Shown piece after piece: positions 17,027 to 25,603 of a stretch of DNA of 64,000 nt. Numbering within the stretch: the first letter of the stretch is position 1; the number at the start of each line of letters is the position of its first letter. A model generated the notes under the pieces. That model saw only the letters and a program-made list of their open reading frames with translations. It did no database searches and had not been told where the DNA came from. The stretch is from Bacillus subtilis (GTDB lineage: Bacteria; Bacillota; Bacilli; Bacillales; Bacillaceae_C). Location of the stretch: contig NZ_VTQV01000014.1 in the NCBI RefSeq assembly GCF_008764245.1, forward strand, positions 24,056 through 88,055, read 5' to 3'. A program made the translations under genes and the position numbers.

Positions 17027-17803
17027 ATGAAAGTCGTACAATACAATATTTTGGATGGTTGTCGAACGGATGAACGTTATGCTTTGCTATTCGATTGGTT
17101 GAAACAGCAAGATTACGATATTGCAGGCTTCAATGAAATGAATGATTGGACAAAGGCGGAATTCCAAAGGGAAATGGAGAAGTTGGGAATGTCCTATACG
17201 TTTCTTTATCAAATGAAAACGAGTCCCTATTTCATTGGTATTGCTTCTAAGTTTCCAATTGAAAAAATTCATAAGACAGATGAGGCTCCTTTTCATCATG
17301 GGCTTTTACATGTCAAAATTCAACAAATTCACTTTCTCGTCACACATCTGTCCCCATTTGAATCCACAATCAGAGAGAAGGAAACAGCCGAAATTGCCGA
17401 TTATATTCAGTCCATCCACGAGCCCCTTATGTTAATGGGGGATTTAAATACATTATCACCCCTTGATCAGGATTACTATATAAACAATCGTAGCAAAGAA
17501 AAGATGATTCAGCGAAAATTTTCAAACCGACAACATATTCTAAATGGAGAGATTAATTATCAACCGATGCAGACTTTACTGGATGCGGGACTACATGACA
17601 TAGGGGTTGGTGAATCCTTAGACTATTCGTTGCCAACGAAAATCAAAGGTGAGCTAAATGACCCCGTTTATGTCAGGATTGACTATATGCTGGTCAATCA
17701 GGCTATGTTGCAGCTAAATCCGAAATCAACGATTATTCATGGTGAGAAGGTGGATGTTATTTCTGATCATTACCCTGTGCAGGGGCAATTCGATCATAAG
17801 TAG
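17027..17803 (+). CDS. Endonuclease/exonuclease/phosphatase-fold hydrolase
   Basis: The 258-residue protein has the metal-dependent EEP fold: an N-terminal VQYNILDG with Asn7, GFNEMN with catalytic Glu37, VTHLSPFES, MGDLNTLSP and the terminal ISDHYPV with the catalytic His. The family includes DNases, inositol polyphosphate phosphatases and sphingomyelinases, so phosphomono- or diester hydrolysis is expected. There is no signal peptide, hence cytoplasmic. ATG 17027 is preferred, with GGGATGA about 7 bases upstream; ATG 17015 overlaps that site. It is immediately followed by a HAD phosphatase. In this cluster a non-nucleic-acid phosphodiester is a reasonable substrate, but this is inference. 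Confidence 0.8.
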   Translation: MKVVQYNILDGCRTDERYALLFDWLKQQDYDIAGFNEMNDWTKAEFQREMEKLGMSYTFLYQMKTSPYFIGIASKFPIEKIHKTDEAPFHHGLLHVKIQQIHFLVTHLSPFESTIREKETAEIADYIQSIHEPLMLMGDLNTLSPLDQDYYINNRSKEKMIQRKFSNRQHILNGEINYQPMQTLLDAGLHDIGVGESLDYSLPTKIKGELNDPVYVRIDYMLVNQAMLQLNPKSTIIHGEKVDVISDHYPVQGQFDHK

Positions 17804-17840
17804 TAAGGTAAATAGGTAAAGTTTGAAGGAGTGGCAAAAG

Positions 17841-18623
17841 ATGAAAAAATACATCACGTTCGATCTGGATGAAACACTGATGCAAAATCCATTTAGTAAG
17901 TGGGTTTTTCCTGAGATTGAAAGTTTAGTAGCCTCCCATTTAACACTGGAAGATGGTATATTTCCAGAAATTAGAAAAGAGCACAAAAAACGATTAAAAG
18001 AGAAAAGGGATGCAGCTGCTTATGACTGGGATGATATTTTAGAACAGATTCTGGCTGATCAGAAGATTCCACTGAAAATCAATATTGCGGAATTAGTGCA
18101 AAAGCACGCAGAGGATCCTAAGGTATATTTGCTAGAGAATAATGCCTTAACTGTATTAGCCGAATTAAAAGAAAAAGGCTACTCACTGGGAGTGGTGACA
18201 AATGGCTATTATAAATATCAATATCCTGTTATGGAAGCCATTCAATTGGCCGAGCAAATTGATAGAGTCATTACACCTTGTAAAGTGGGCTGCTCAAAAC
18301 CGGCAATGAGCATGGCGGATCCTTTATTAAAAGATGGAGAATTAATTGCCCATGTAGGAGACCGATTAGATCATGATGTGTTTTTTGCTAACCAATTAGG
18401 GGCATTATCGATTTTAATCGATCATCAAATGCCTGAAGAATTACGAAACATCCCCCCTGAAAAAAGGGCACAACAGAAAGACTACTTAATGAAAATTTTC
18501 CAAAGAAAGATTTACCATGATCTTACTCCTAAAGAAGACTATGTTCCGAAGATTATGATCTATTCCATCCAAGAATTGCTTGAAATCAAGTTGGAAAGGC
18601 CGAAACTAGCGGCCAGGCAGTAA
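17841..18623 (+). CDS. HAD-superfamily hydrolase
   Basis: The 260-residue HAD phosphatase has FDLDETL with nucleophile Asp8 and Asp10, a helical cap between motifs I and II (about 20-105), VVTNGYYKYQ as motif II, and KPAMSMADPLL followed by HVGDRLDHDVFFANQLGA as motifs III and IV. It is of the HAD-I class acting on small phosphorylated molecules. ATG 17841 is chosen for AAGGAG about 10 bases upstream; an earlier in-frame TTG overlaps it. It lies 37 bases after the EEP hydrolase and 28 before the secreted glycosidase. It would dephosphorylate a product of the neighbouring enzymes. Confidence 0.8.
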   Translation: MKKYITFDLDETLMQNPFSKWVFPEIESLVASHLTLEDGIFPEIRKEHKKRLKEKRDAAAYDWDDILEQILADQKIPLKINIAELVQKHAEDPKVYLLENNALTVLAELKEKGYSLGVVTNGYYKYQYPVMEAIQLAEQIDRVITPCKVGCSKPAMSMADPLLKDGELIAHVGDRLDHDVFFANQLGALSILIDHQMPEELRNIPPEKRAQQKDYLMKIFQRKIYHDLTPKEDYVPKIMIYSIQELLEIKLERPKLAARQ

Positions 18624-18651
18624 TGCCGAAAATTCTGAAAAGGGTGGTCCC

Positions 18652-21150
18652 ATGCGAATAAAAAAATCATCTATATTCTTTACGTGCATTCTACTCCTGT
18701 CTATCATGGTTGGAAATAATGTCATAACCGCACAAACAAAGGAAGATTATGAAGTTATAATTAAGGAAGAATATCAGGTTTCGCCTGGCGTGTATCACGA
18801 AAATATAAACTTGAGGGAAGGAGATTCCACCAATTCTTTTCATATGATGGAAGTCGATCCGCGGAATTCCTACGTACAAGTTACTCCTTATTCATCTAAG
18901 GGCGAAGTGTACGGGCTGGAAACAGTGGGAAATACAATTGATGAAATGATGGAGCAAGGTGAACAAGTGGTTGGAGGAGTGAATGGCGATTTCTTTAGCT
19001 CTGTAGGTGTCCCATCAGGTCTGCAAATAGTGGATGGAGAGATTTATACTTCCTCCAGAAATATTAAGGCACTTATGGTTACTTTTCCCGATAACTCCAT
19101 AAAATTGGAGCATTCAGTGGAGATGACAGCAGAATTCAAGAATCATAATGGAGATACATTAGAGTTAGATATGGTCAACCGTTCTCGCGTTGCGACCCAT
19201 AATGATCGTGCTTTCTTATTTAATGATCGATTTGGTGAATCCGTCAAAACGCCAGATGGTGGGATAGAAGTTGTTATAGATGTAGGGCAAGGGAAAGATC
19301 ATTTTATTGCCGGGCAAACGATGCAAGGAAAAGTGTTATCGATGAAAGAAGCAGCGGATACAAAATTAGAGGAAGGAAAAATCGTATTATCGGCAGTAGG
19401 AACAAAGGCAGATTGGCTTATGAATCATTTGTCCATTGGAGAAAAGATTAGTATAGACCTTAATTTTACAAAAAATATTAATCAAGCTAAACATGTTTTA
19501 TCAGGTAATTCTACTCTAGGGACGGTACTTTTAAAAGATGGGGAGATTTGGGAAGAATTGCTTGAAGATCATAAAAATAATACAGATAAGCATCCACGTA
19601 CGATGCTCGCCACAAAAAACGGGAAACTATATATATTTGCAGTAGATGGGAGACAAGAGGGGCATTCAGATGGGATGACCTTGCCAGGGGCGGCTGCCTA
19701 TTTGCAATCGTTAGGGATGGAAGATGCGATCAATATTGATGGTGGAGGTTCGACGACGTATTATGTGCGACAGCCCGGGGAATCAAAACCAACGTTGCAA
19801 AATCGCCCTTCTGATGGACACGAAAGACCAGTTGGTAGTTCTTTATTAGTGATTTCCAAGGCACCGCAACAATCAAAGCTGGCTGGTATTCGTTTATATC
19901 CGTCTTCTGATCTCAAAATCGTTCCAGGAAGCAAGATAAGAATACAAGCAAAGGGGTATGATGAATTTATCAACCCAGTGGCAATAGAGCCAAAATCATT
20001 GAATTGGAAGGTTGAGGGCCAAATTGGAGAAATCGCCCGTTCCGGTTTGTTTGTGGCAGGAAAAGCGAAGAAACAAGGACAGGTGATCGTTGAGAAAGGT
20101 TCTGTTTCTACAAATAAAACCGTCATGGTTACAGATGAAGTCGCGTCATTGGAAATTGCACCAACTTCTTTTGTCATAGAACCCGGGAAAACCCAGGAAT
20201 TTTCCGCAAAGGCTTATGATGAATCGGGCCAAAGATTGATGATTTCTCCAGATGTACTTGAATGGTCTGTGGAAGGTGATATTGGAAAGATCACGAAGGA
20301 AGGTATTTTTCATGCTGGAAGCAAGGAGACAAGTGGAAAGGTAGTGGCTAAGTACCAAAATTTGCGTGTGGAGACTACTGTTGAGGTAGGGCCTTCCCCA
20401 GTCATAGAGGATTTTGAAGATGAGTCCCATATTCGCTCTAATGAAGTACGGACAGTGCCGGGTTCTGTTAAAATGACACTTGTTTCCGATCCTGAACATG
20501 TATTATATGGAGAGCGAGCGGCTCAATTAACCTATGACTTTACAGGAACAGAAGGAACATCCGCAGCTTATATACATTTTCTAGATGATGAAGGCAATCT
20601 TGGCCAGGAAATAAAGGGAGAACCGACACGATTTGGCGTCTGGGTGTATGGGGATCAACAATATCATCACCTTCGACTAGGTATTACGGATGGCAATGGC
20701 CAAAATGCCTTGTGGAACATGACGACCATTGGTGGCGTGAATTGGGAAGGTTGGAAATATGTTTATGCGACAGTACCAGAAGATACCGTCTTCCCATTAA
20801 AAGTGCGCTATTTCGCCTTAGAGGAAAAGAATCAGCATAATAAAACAGCTGGGATGATTTATTACGATCAATTTGAGGCTATTTATTCTGATCCAGAGCA
20901 AAGGCCCAATATCGAGTTAATATTGGAGGATATGATTCAGGCCGGTAATATTCAACATCCTCTAGCGAAACAATTAACGAATCAATTAAAGCAAGCCAAT
21001 CATCATTTGAATAATGGCTCACACAAGCAAGCGCAAAAGTTTATCGATGACTTTTTAGAATGTGTAAATGATCCTAAAAATAAGAAGATGATTACAAAAG
21101 AAGCAAGATTAGATTTAAATCAGAAGACAGTGGAAGCCTTCAACTTCTAA
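18652..21150 (+). CDS. Secreted phosphodiester glycosidase with FIMAH-like tail
   Basis: The 832-residue protein has a signal peptide (basic MRIKK, hydrophobic core, cleavage near residue 27), so it is exported. The NAGPA domain spans about 80-400 with VNGDFF (110-115), KHPRTML (313-319), VDGRQ (331-335) and INIDGGGSTT (360-369). Two Big-2/Ig-like domains follow, then a carbohydrate-binding-like beta domain. The helical C-terminus from about 750 (ILEDMIQAGNIQHPLAKQL...) resembles a FIMAH domain. It would cleave sugar-1-phosphodiester bonds in extracellular polymers such as glycosylated teichoic acid, feeding the adjacent importer. AAAGGGTGGT precedes the ATG. Its paralogue at 8915 lacks the signal peptide and the FIMAH-like tail. 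Confidence 0.85.
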   Translation: MRIKKSSIFFTCILLLSIMVGNNVITAQTKEDYEVIIKEEYQVSPGVYHENINLREGDSTNSFHMMEVDPRNSYVQVTPYSSKGEVYGLETVGNTIDEMMEQGEQVVGGVNGDFFSSVGVPSGLQIVDGEIYTSSRNIKALMVTFPDNSIKLEHSVEMTAEFKNHNGDTLELDMVNRSRVATHNDRAFLFNDRFGESVKTPDGGIEVVIDVGQGKDHFIAGQTMQGKVLSMKEAADTKLEEGKIVLSAVGTKADWLMNHLSIGEKISIDLNFTKNINQAKHVLSGNSTLGTVLLKDGEIWEELLEDHKNNTDKHPRTMLATKNGKLYIFAVDGRQEGHSDGMTLPGAAAYLQSLGMEDAINIDGGGSTTYYVRQPGESKPTLQNRPSDGHERPVGSSLLVISKAPQQSKLAGIRLYPSSDLKIVPGSKIRIQAKGYDEFINPVAIEPKSLNWKVEGQIGEIARSGLFVAGKAKKQGQVIVEKGSVSTNKTVMVTDEVASLEIAPTSFVIEPGKTQEFSAKAYDESGQRLMISPDVLEWSVEGDIGKITKEGIFHAGSKETSGKVVAKYQNLRVETTVEVGPSPVIEDFEDESHIRSNEVRTVPGSVKMTLVSDPEHVLYGERAAQLTYDFTGTEGTSAAYIHFLDDEGNLGQEIKGEPTRFGVWVYGDQQYHHLRLGITDGNGQNALWNMTTIGGVNWEGWKYVYATVPEDTVFPLKVRYFALEEKNQHNKTAGMIYYDQFEAIYSDPEQRPNIELILEDMIQAGNIQHPLAKQLTNQLKQANHHLNNGSHKQAQKFIDDFLECVNDPKNKKMITKEARLDLNQKTVEAFNF

Positions 21151-21272
21151 GCATAGGCGACTAAAAACTTGATCTAGATTGTAATGAGCAAAAACAGCCG
21201 GTACGAGACCAGCGGATTCTAGAAAAGTGTCTAACAGCTAATAGAACACCCACAACGCCTAATAGAACATTT

Positions 21273-21318
21273 AAAAAGGCTAGCCGACTCGCTATACGCG
21301 GTCTGCTAGCCTTTTTTT
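21273..21318. terminator. Bidirectional terminator between convergent genes
   Basis: A perfect AAAGGCTAGC / GCTAGCCTTT stem is flanked by an A run on the left and TTTTTTT on the right, serving the secreted glycosidase on the plus strand and the PAP2 gene on the minus strand. The PAP2 stop codon lies inside it. Confidence 0.85.
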
Positions 21319-21920
21319 CGCATGCCAGTGAAAAAATGGAGAAAGGATACGAGTAATAAATACCCCACTGCCAATCCCGCAAGTACATCTGTAGGATAAT
21401 GAACCCCGAGGTAAAGTCTGCTAATCACAATAAGTAAAATGGTAACTCCGGTCACTAAAAACCAGATGATTCGCCACGTTTTATTGATTTTCAACATAGT
21501 TAATAGTAAGTAACAAAGAAAGCCAAGTACGACAATGGCATTCATCGAATGGCCACTGGGAAAACTATACTCGCCTATTTCGATTAATGGATGCAGGGAA
21601 GGGCGGTCTCGTTTGATCCATTCCTTCAAAATAAAATTGAGGCCTCGCGAACTCCAGAATAAAACCCACAAATAGCCGATTTCAATATAATATTTTTTGA
21701 AAGCTAAGTAAATGGAAGCCCCGATACACACTGGAAAAAGAACCTTGATCGAGCCCAATGCAGTTATAATCGTAAAAAATTGATTGAGAAAGGGTGTACG
21801 AATATCTTCGAAAAATAACAGGATCTTTACATCAAAATCGGTCAGAAATGGGGTAGGATAAGCAAATACTAGCCCGACGAAAATGAAAAGACATAAAAAC
21901 ACGAAAGTCCATTTCAACAT
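21306..21920 (-). CDS. PAP2-family membrane phosphatase
   Basis: The 204-residue protein is a six-helix type-2 phosphatidic acid phosphatase. All three catalytic motifs are intact: KEWIKRDRP (99-107, K-x6-RP), PSGH (121-124) and SRLYLGVHYPTD (167-178, SR-x5-H-x3-D). Such enzymes dephosphorylate phosphatidic acid, phosphatidylglycerol phosphate or undecaprenyl pyrophosphate on the outer face of the membrane. The coding sequence ends inside the shared terminator. It lies convergent to the glycosidase cluster and 12 bases after the LLM oxidoreductase gene in the same orientation, suggesting a common transcript. Confidence 0.92.
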   Translation of the reverse strand: MLKWTFVFLCLFIFVGLVFAYPTPFLTDFDVKILLFFEDIRTPFLNQFFTIITALGSIKVLFPVCIGASIYLAFKKYYIEIGYLWVLFWSSRGLNFILKEWIKRDRPSLHPLIEIGEYSFPSGHSMNAIVVLGFLCYLLLTMLKINKTWRIIWFLVTGVTILLIVISRLYLGVHYPTDVLAGLAVGYLLLVSFLHFFTGMRKKG

Positions 21921-21932
21921 CCAATCCCCCTA

Positions 21933-22943
21933 TTAAACCATCATCCCAGCGACTATTTCATACGAATGTAGTCGATCTTTTTGATCGAAAATTTGTGAGT
22001 TAATAATGACTTCATCCGCTTTTGTCTCTTCGATAAAAGCCTCTAGTTTTCTTCGGATGGTTTCCGGGCTGCCGACAATCGTTGAACGAGAATCAAGGTT
22101 TTTTTCGATATGTGCTTTTTCAATCGGTGACCAAATTTCCTCCATATTCTCAATCGGTGGCTTCAATGGTGTTGGCTCATTTCTAGCCAAGCTTAAAAAT
22201 TGCTGTTGTTGAGATGTTGATAGCCATTGCGCTTTTTCATCCGTGTCAGCCGCAATAATATTCACCCCCAACATTGCATAAGGTTTACCCAAAGTCTCTG
22301 AAGGTTGAAAGTTTTCTCGGTAGATTTGTAAAGCCGGCAAAGTATAGTCTGGAGAAAAATGACTCGCAAAGGAAAAAGGTAATCCTTTTTGAGCGGCAAG
22401 GCGCGCACTAAAACCACTTGAACCCAGCAACCAAATAGGAATATTTAATCCTTCTCCAGGGATCGCCCGCACTCGAGCAGCCGAGCTTCCTGCAAAGTAT
22501 GCCTCCAATTCTTCTACTTGCAAGGGAAATTCCTCCGCCCCTCTTTGTAGTGTTCTTCTTAAAGCATAGGCTGTAGCCTGATCACTTCCAGGAGCACGTC
22601 CAAGCCCTAAATCAATCCGTCCGGGGTATAAGGATTCCAAAGTGCCAAATTGCTCCGCAATCACCAAAGTCGCATGGTTTGGTAGCATAATTCCCCCAGC
22701 GCCAACACGAATTCTCTTGGTTGCACCAGCGATATGTCCAATTAAAACGGATGTAGCGGAACTGGCAATGCCAGGCATATTATGATGTTCAGCTAACCAA
22801 TAACGATTGAAGCCTAGCTTTTCTGTAAGCTGAGCTAATTGAACACTATTTTTAAAAGATTGCGTTGCATTACTTCCTTCCGTGATAGGGGCAAGGTCTA
22901 AAACAGATAAAGGAATACCTTGGAAATATTTTATATGGCTCAT
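21933..22943 (-). CDS. LLM-class flavin-dependent monooxygenase
   Basis: The 336-residue bacterial-luciferase-like protein has an N-terminal [14 protein letters not shown] block, [40 protein letters not shown] and [14 protein letters not shown], all characteristic of the MsnO8/luciferase-like FMN monooxygenases. It uses FMNH2 supplied by a reductase; the substrate is unknown. ATG 22943 is chosen for GAGGAGGG six bases upstream; a TTG five codons earlier overlaps that site. It is divergent from the nptA/mazE fusion ORF, with 204 bases between them. Confidence 0.88.
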   Translation of the reverse strand: MSHIKYFQGIPLSVLDLAPITEGSNATQSFKNSVQLAQLTEKLGFNRYWLAEHHNMPGIASSATSVLIGHIAGATKRIRVGAGGIMLPNHATLVIAEQFGTLESLYPGRIDLGLGRAPGSDQATAYALRRTLQRGAEEFPLQVEELEAYFAGSSAARVRAIPGEGLNIPIWLLGSSGFSARLAAQKGLPFSFASHFSPDYTLPALQIYRENFQPSETLGKPYAMLGVNIIAADTDEKAQWLSTSQQQQFLSLARNEPTPLKPPIENMEEIWSPIEKAHIEKNLDSRSTIVGSPETIRRKLEAFIEETKADEVIINSQIFDQKDRLHSYEIVAGMMV

Positions 22944-23045
22944 GTTTACCCTCCTCAAAATGAATTAAATAAAGAATAAGGTGTAAGGAAACTTTCGTCC
23001 AATGATTGCACTCATCGTCAAAAGTAAGGCGATTGCGCAAATATC

Positions 23046-23062
23046 TTTACACAATCTTTACA
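23046..23062 (+). promoter_or_regulatory. PhoP-box-like direct repeat
   Basis: TTTACA occurs at 23046-23051 and 23057-23062, giving an 11-base period as in Bacillus PhoP boxes (TT(A/T)ACA repeats spaced by five bases). It lies 86 bases before a coding start whose first 26 residues come from a Na/Pi cotransporter, a sensible Pho-regulon target. A TAAGAT at 23096-23101 could be the -10. Only two repeats are clear. Confidence 0.45.
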
Positions 23063-23147
23063 TTCCTTCGTATTTGCTTTTTCAAGGTTCTTCACTAAGA
23101 TGAAGAATGAACAATGTCGATTAAACTACATAAATAGGGGAGAAGAA

Positions 23148-23279
23148 ATGGATCTGCAAACAGTGCTTTTTACATTTTTCGGGGGGCTAGGGATCTTCCT
23201 TTATGGAATAAAATCCATGGGAGAAAATAGACACGAAGAAATTAATTGGGGAAAACCAGAAGGGAATGAAATTTGGTAA
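23148..23279 (+). pseudogene. In-frame fusion of a Na/Pi cotransporter N-terminus to a MazE tail
   Basis: The 43-residue ORF begins MDLQTVLFTFFGGLGIFLYG, the start and first membrane helix of NptA-type Na/Pi cotransporters. After about residue 27 it becomes ENRHEEINWGKPEGNEIW, which aligns with the C-terminus of E. coli MazE (ENIDWGEPKDKEVW), the part that binds MazF. The DNA-binding domain of MazE and nearly all of NptA are missing, so this looks like a deletion joining two genes. The start has AGGGGAG 7 bases upstream. Its TAA overlaps the mazF ATG (TAATG), so translation is coupled. It could be a dead scar or a membrane-tethered mini-antitoxin. Confidence 0.7.
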
Positions 23280-23608
23280 TGGAGACACCGGATAGAGGAG
23301 ATTTAGTTTATGTAAATTTCGATCCACAGGCAGGACATGAACAAAGGGGACGTAGACCAGCAATTGTAATGTCCCCAAAAGAATTTAATAAAGTAACAAA
23401 ATTTGCTTCATTATGTCCGATAACGAATACCTCAAGGGGTTGGGGGTTTGAAGTTTCATTGCCCGATGACAGCGTATTTACTGGGGTGATATTGACCGAC
23501 CAGTTTAGAAATCTCGATTGGTCAGCTTCAGATATCCAGATAAAAGGCCAAGCACCAGAGGATATTGTTCAAGAGTGTATAGAGAAAATACATACCTTTT
23601 TATCTTAA
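23279..23608 (+). CDS. mazF: MazF-family mRNA interferase toxin
   Basis: The 109-residue toxin is of the E. coli MazF (ChpA) type: RGDLVYVNFDPQAGHEQRG, RRPAIVMSPKEFN, CPITNTSRGWGFEVSL and GVILTDQFRNLDW. The conserved Arg in GRRP and the TNTS segment of the catalytic pocket are kept, so activity is plausible. It differs from the NdoA/EndoA toxin of the Bacillus sigB region, which is usually a separate locus. Its cognate mazE is absent except for the tail fused to an NptA fragment immediately upstream, with TAATG overlap. Expression would depend on the upstream Pho-like promoter. No terminator is obvious after it. Confidence 0.9.
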   Translation: METPDRGDLVYVNFDPQAGHEQRGRRPAIVMSPKEFNKVTKFASLCPITNTSRGWGFEVSLPDDSVFTGVILTDQFRNLDWSASDIQIKGQAPEDIVQECIEKIHTFLS

Positions 23609-23732
23609 GGTTTCAATAACAATATTGATAACGATATCGAAAATACAAAAAGTGATCATCAGTAACTTGAATTGTTCTAATTATAATTAAAAATTCCACT
23701 AGTGGTAATACCATAATTATTTTCCTTTTGCC

Positions 23733-24710
23733 TCATAGTCCGGTTCCCGCTTTCTTAACAGACTCTCGCTCTAACAAACAAACAGGTATTGTTTGTGGAC
23801 TTGTCTCTTTTCCGTTCAGTAATTGGACCAAATTGTCTGCTGCCACAGATCCCCACTCTTCTTTAGAATAGTTAATCGTTGTAAGAGGCGGTTGGAGATA
23901 TTGAGAGACCTCTGTATTATCAAAACCAATAATGTGTATGTCTTGACCAATTTTAAAGGATGAGTTTCGGAATCCCTGATATAGGCCAATCGCCATAGTA
24001 TCATTGAAAGAAAAAATAGCCGTTGGAATAGGCGAATCTTTAATAATATCTTTCACAATCTTTTTGCCGAATGATTGATCAAAATTTCCCGAGTAGATTG
24101 TATAGTGAATAGAAGGATGTTTTTGTAAAATGCTTACGGCGGCTTGAAGTCTTTGCTGTGAGTCAAAATTTCCATCTGGCCCTGTGAGTAAGATAAGATT
24201 TTGATGTTTTTTCTCAATTAAGTAGTTTATCGCTAATTCGGTTCCGGTTTGATTATCAAGTAGGACATGCTCAATATTGGGATGATGGAGTTTTCGATCC
24301 ATTACAACCATTTTACTGCCAAGATCCGCATATCGGAGAATTTCCTCGTCCGGAAAATTCCAATCTAATATGACCGCCCCATCGATAATTCCTTCAGGTA
24401 GAAAACGATGAGATTCCTTTCCTGTACAGGCAATGAGATCGTAACCTTGTTGATTCAATGTTTTTCTCATCCCCCGTAAAAGATCACCGAAAAAAGGACC
24501 CCCGTAATCGGGCATAAAGGCCCCAATGATTTTCGAGGCCCGGTTTTTTAGTGTGCGGGCAGCTGCATTGGGAACATAATTTAATTCTTTTGCAATCGCT
24601 AGTATTTTTTTACTTGTTTTTTCTGTCACCTTTGGACTGCCATTTAGTGCATAGGAGACAGTTGAAATAGATACGCCTGCTTTTTTGGCAATATCTTTGA
24701 TACTAACCAT
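23733..24710 (-). CDS. LacI-family transcriptional regulator
   Basis: The 325-residue repressor has an N-terminal LacI helix-turn-helix (SIKDIAKKAGVSISTVSYAL, residues 3-22) and hinge helix (AARTLKNRAS), and a periplasmic-binding-like sensor domain that binds a sugar effector (IIGAFMPDYGGPFFGDLLRG, then FSFNDTMAIGLYQGF and IIGFDNTEVSQYLQPPLTT). GGGGGAG precedes the ATG. It is divergent from the esterase/Gfo/isomerase operon, and GAAACGTTTC at 24785-24794 between them is a typical LacI-family operator. It most likely represses that operon and possibly itself. Confidence 0.9.
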   Translation of the reverse strand: MVSIKDIAKKAGVSISTVSYALNGSPKVTEKTSKKILAIAKELNYVPNAAARTLKNRASKIIGAFMPDYGGPFFGDLLRGMRKTLNQQGYDLIACTGKESHRFLPEGIIDGAVILDWNFPDEEILRYADLGSKMVVMDRKLHHPNIEHVLLDNQTGTELAINYLIEKKHQNLILLTGPDGNFDSQQRLQAAVSILQKHPSIHYTIYSGNFDQSFGKKIVKDIIKDSPIPTAIFSFNDTMAIGLYQGFRNSSFKIGQDIHIIGFDNTEVSQYLQPPLTTINYSKEEWGSVAADNLVQLLNGKETSPQTIPVCLLERESVKKAGTGL

Positions 24711-24784
24711 GGTGTTCTCCCCCGTTTCAAATATTCCTACTCATACTGTATAATTTGTTCGAATTTTTTACAAGGTGATTTTTC

Positions 24785-24794
24785 GAAACGTTTC
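24785..24794. promoter_or_regulatory. LacI-type operator
   Basis: A perfect 10-base palindrome GAAACGTTTC with the central CG step of LacI-family operators lies in the 192-base gap between the repressor gene and the divergent esterase operon. Confidence 0.65.
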
Positions 24795-24902
24795 TATTCC
24801 GAAATTTAAATATGTGTGGTAAAATGATCATGAAAGAGAACTTTACTGAAAAACATCTCTGTTAATGATAGGGCTTTCCCTAATTGGAGGTGAAGACACG
24901 GA

Positions 24903-25565
24903 TTGTTAAGCGAGCATTTATTTCAAAAAGAGATAACGGTGACAAAAGAGGTGGAATTGGCCTATCTACTTTCCCTCCCAACTGATTATAACGATAGCGA
25001 AAAGGAATTTCCGCTGCTGTTATTTTTACATGGAATGGGGGAAAGAGGCAATGATTTGGAATTGGTGAAACGTCATGGCCCACTTAAGTTGGCTGAAAAG
25101 CAATCGTTCCCATTTATTCTGCTTGCCCCACAATGTCCATTAGAGCTAAGTTATTCGACATGGGCCTTGTATTTGGATGATTTGATGGCCTTAATCGATC
25201 ATATTTCTACTGTTTACCGGGTTGATGCACAAAAAATCTATGTTACTGGTTTGAGCATGGGAGGATATGGTACATGGGAAATAGCCAAAAAATATCCTGA
25301 TCGATTTGCTGCTGCCGCACCGATATGTGGGGGCGGGTCTATCAAAGGGATTGAACGTTTGAAGGATGTTCCAGTTTGGGCTTTTCATGGGGAAAAAGAT
25401 GATGTTGTCCCATTAGATGAAGGGGAAAAGATGGTACAAGCTCTTCAAGATGTTGGAGGGAATGTCAAACTAACCGTTTATCCAGATGCGGCACATGATT
25501 CTTGGACAGACACTTATCGTAATCCAGATTTATATACCTGGCTTTTACAACAGGAGAAAAAATGA
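24903..25565 (+). CDS. Alpha/beta hydrolase (esterase/peptidase-like)
   Basis: The 220-residue cytoplasmic hydrolase has an oxyanion segment FLHGMGERGND (41-51), nucleophile elbow GLSMGG with Ser118, Asp at 166 or 167 in GEKDDVVP and His198 in DAAHDSW. The layout matches the dienelactone-hydrolase/phospholipase-carboxylesterase group, often annotated as acetyl-xylan or feruloyl esterase-like (LpqC/PHB depolymerase relatives). The start is TTG 24903, ten bases after GGAGGTG. It is the first gene after the LacI operator and is followed by a Gfo/Idh oxidoreductase and a sugar isomerase. A role in removing acyl groups from a glycoside is plausible. Confidence 0.8.
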   Translation: MLSEHLFQKEITVTKEVELAYLLSLPTDYNDSEKEFPLLLFLHGMGERGNDLELVKRHGPLKLAEKQSFPFILLAPQCPLELSYSTWALYLDDLMALIDHISTVYRVDAQKIYVTGLSMGGYGTWEIAKKYPDRFAAAAPICGGGSIKGIERLKDVPVWAFHGEKDDVVPLDEGEKMVQALQDVGGNVKLTVYPDAAHDSWTDTYRNPDLYTWLLQQEKK

Positions 25566-25603
25566 ATTTACATCAGGTACATACTTAGAAAAGGGGAATG
25601 GAT

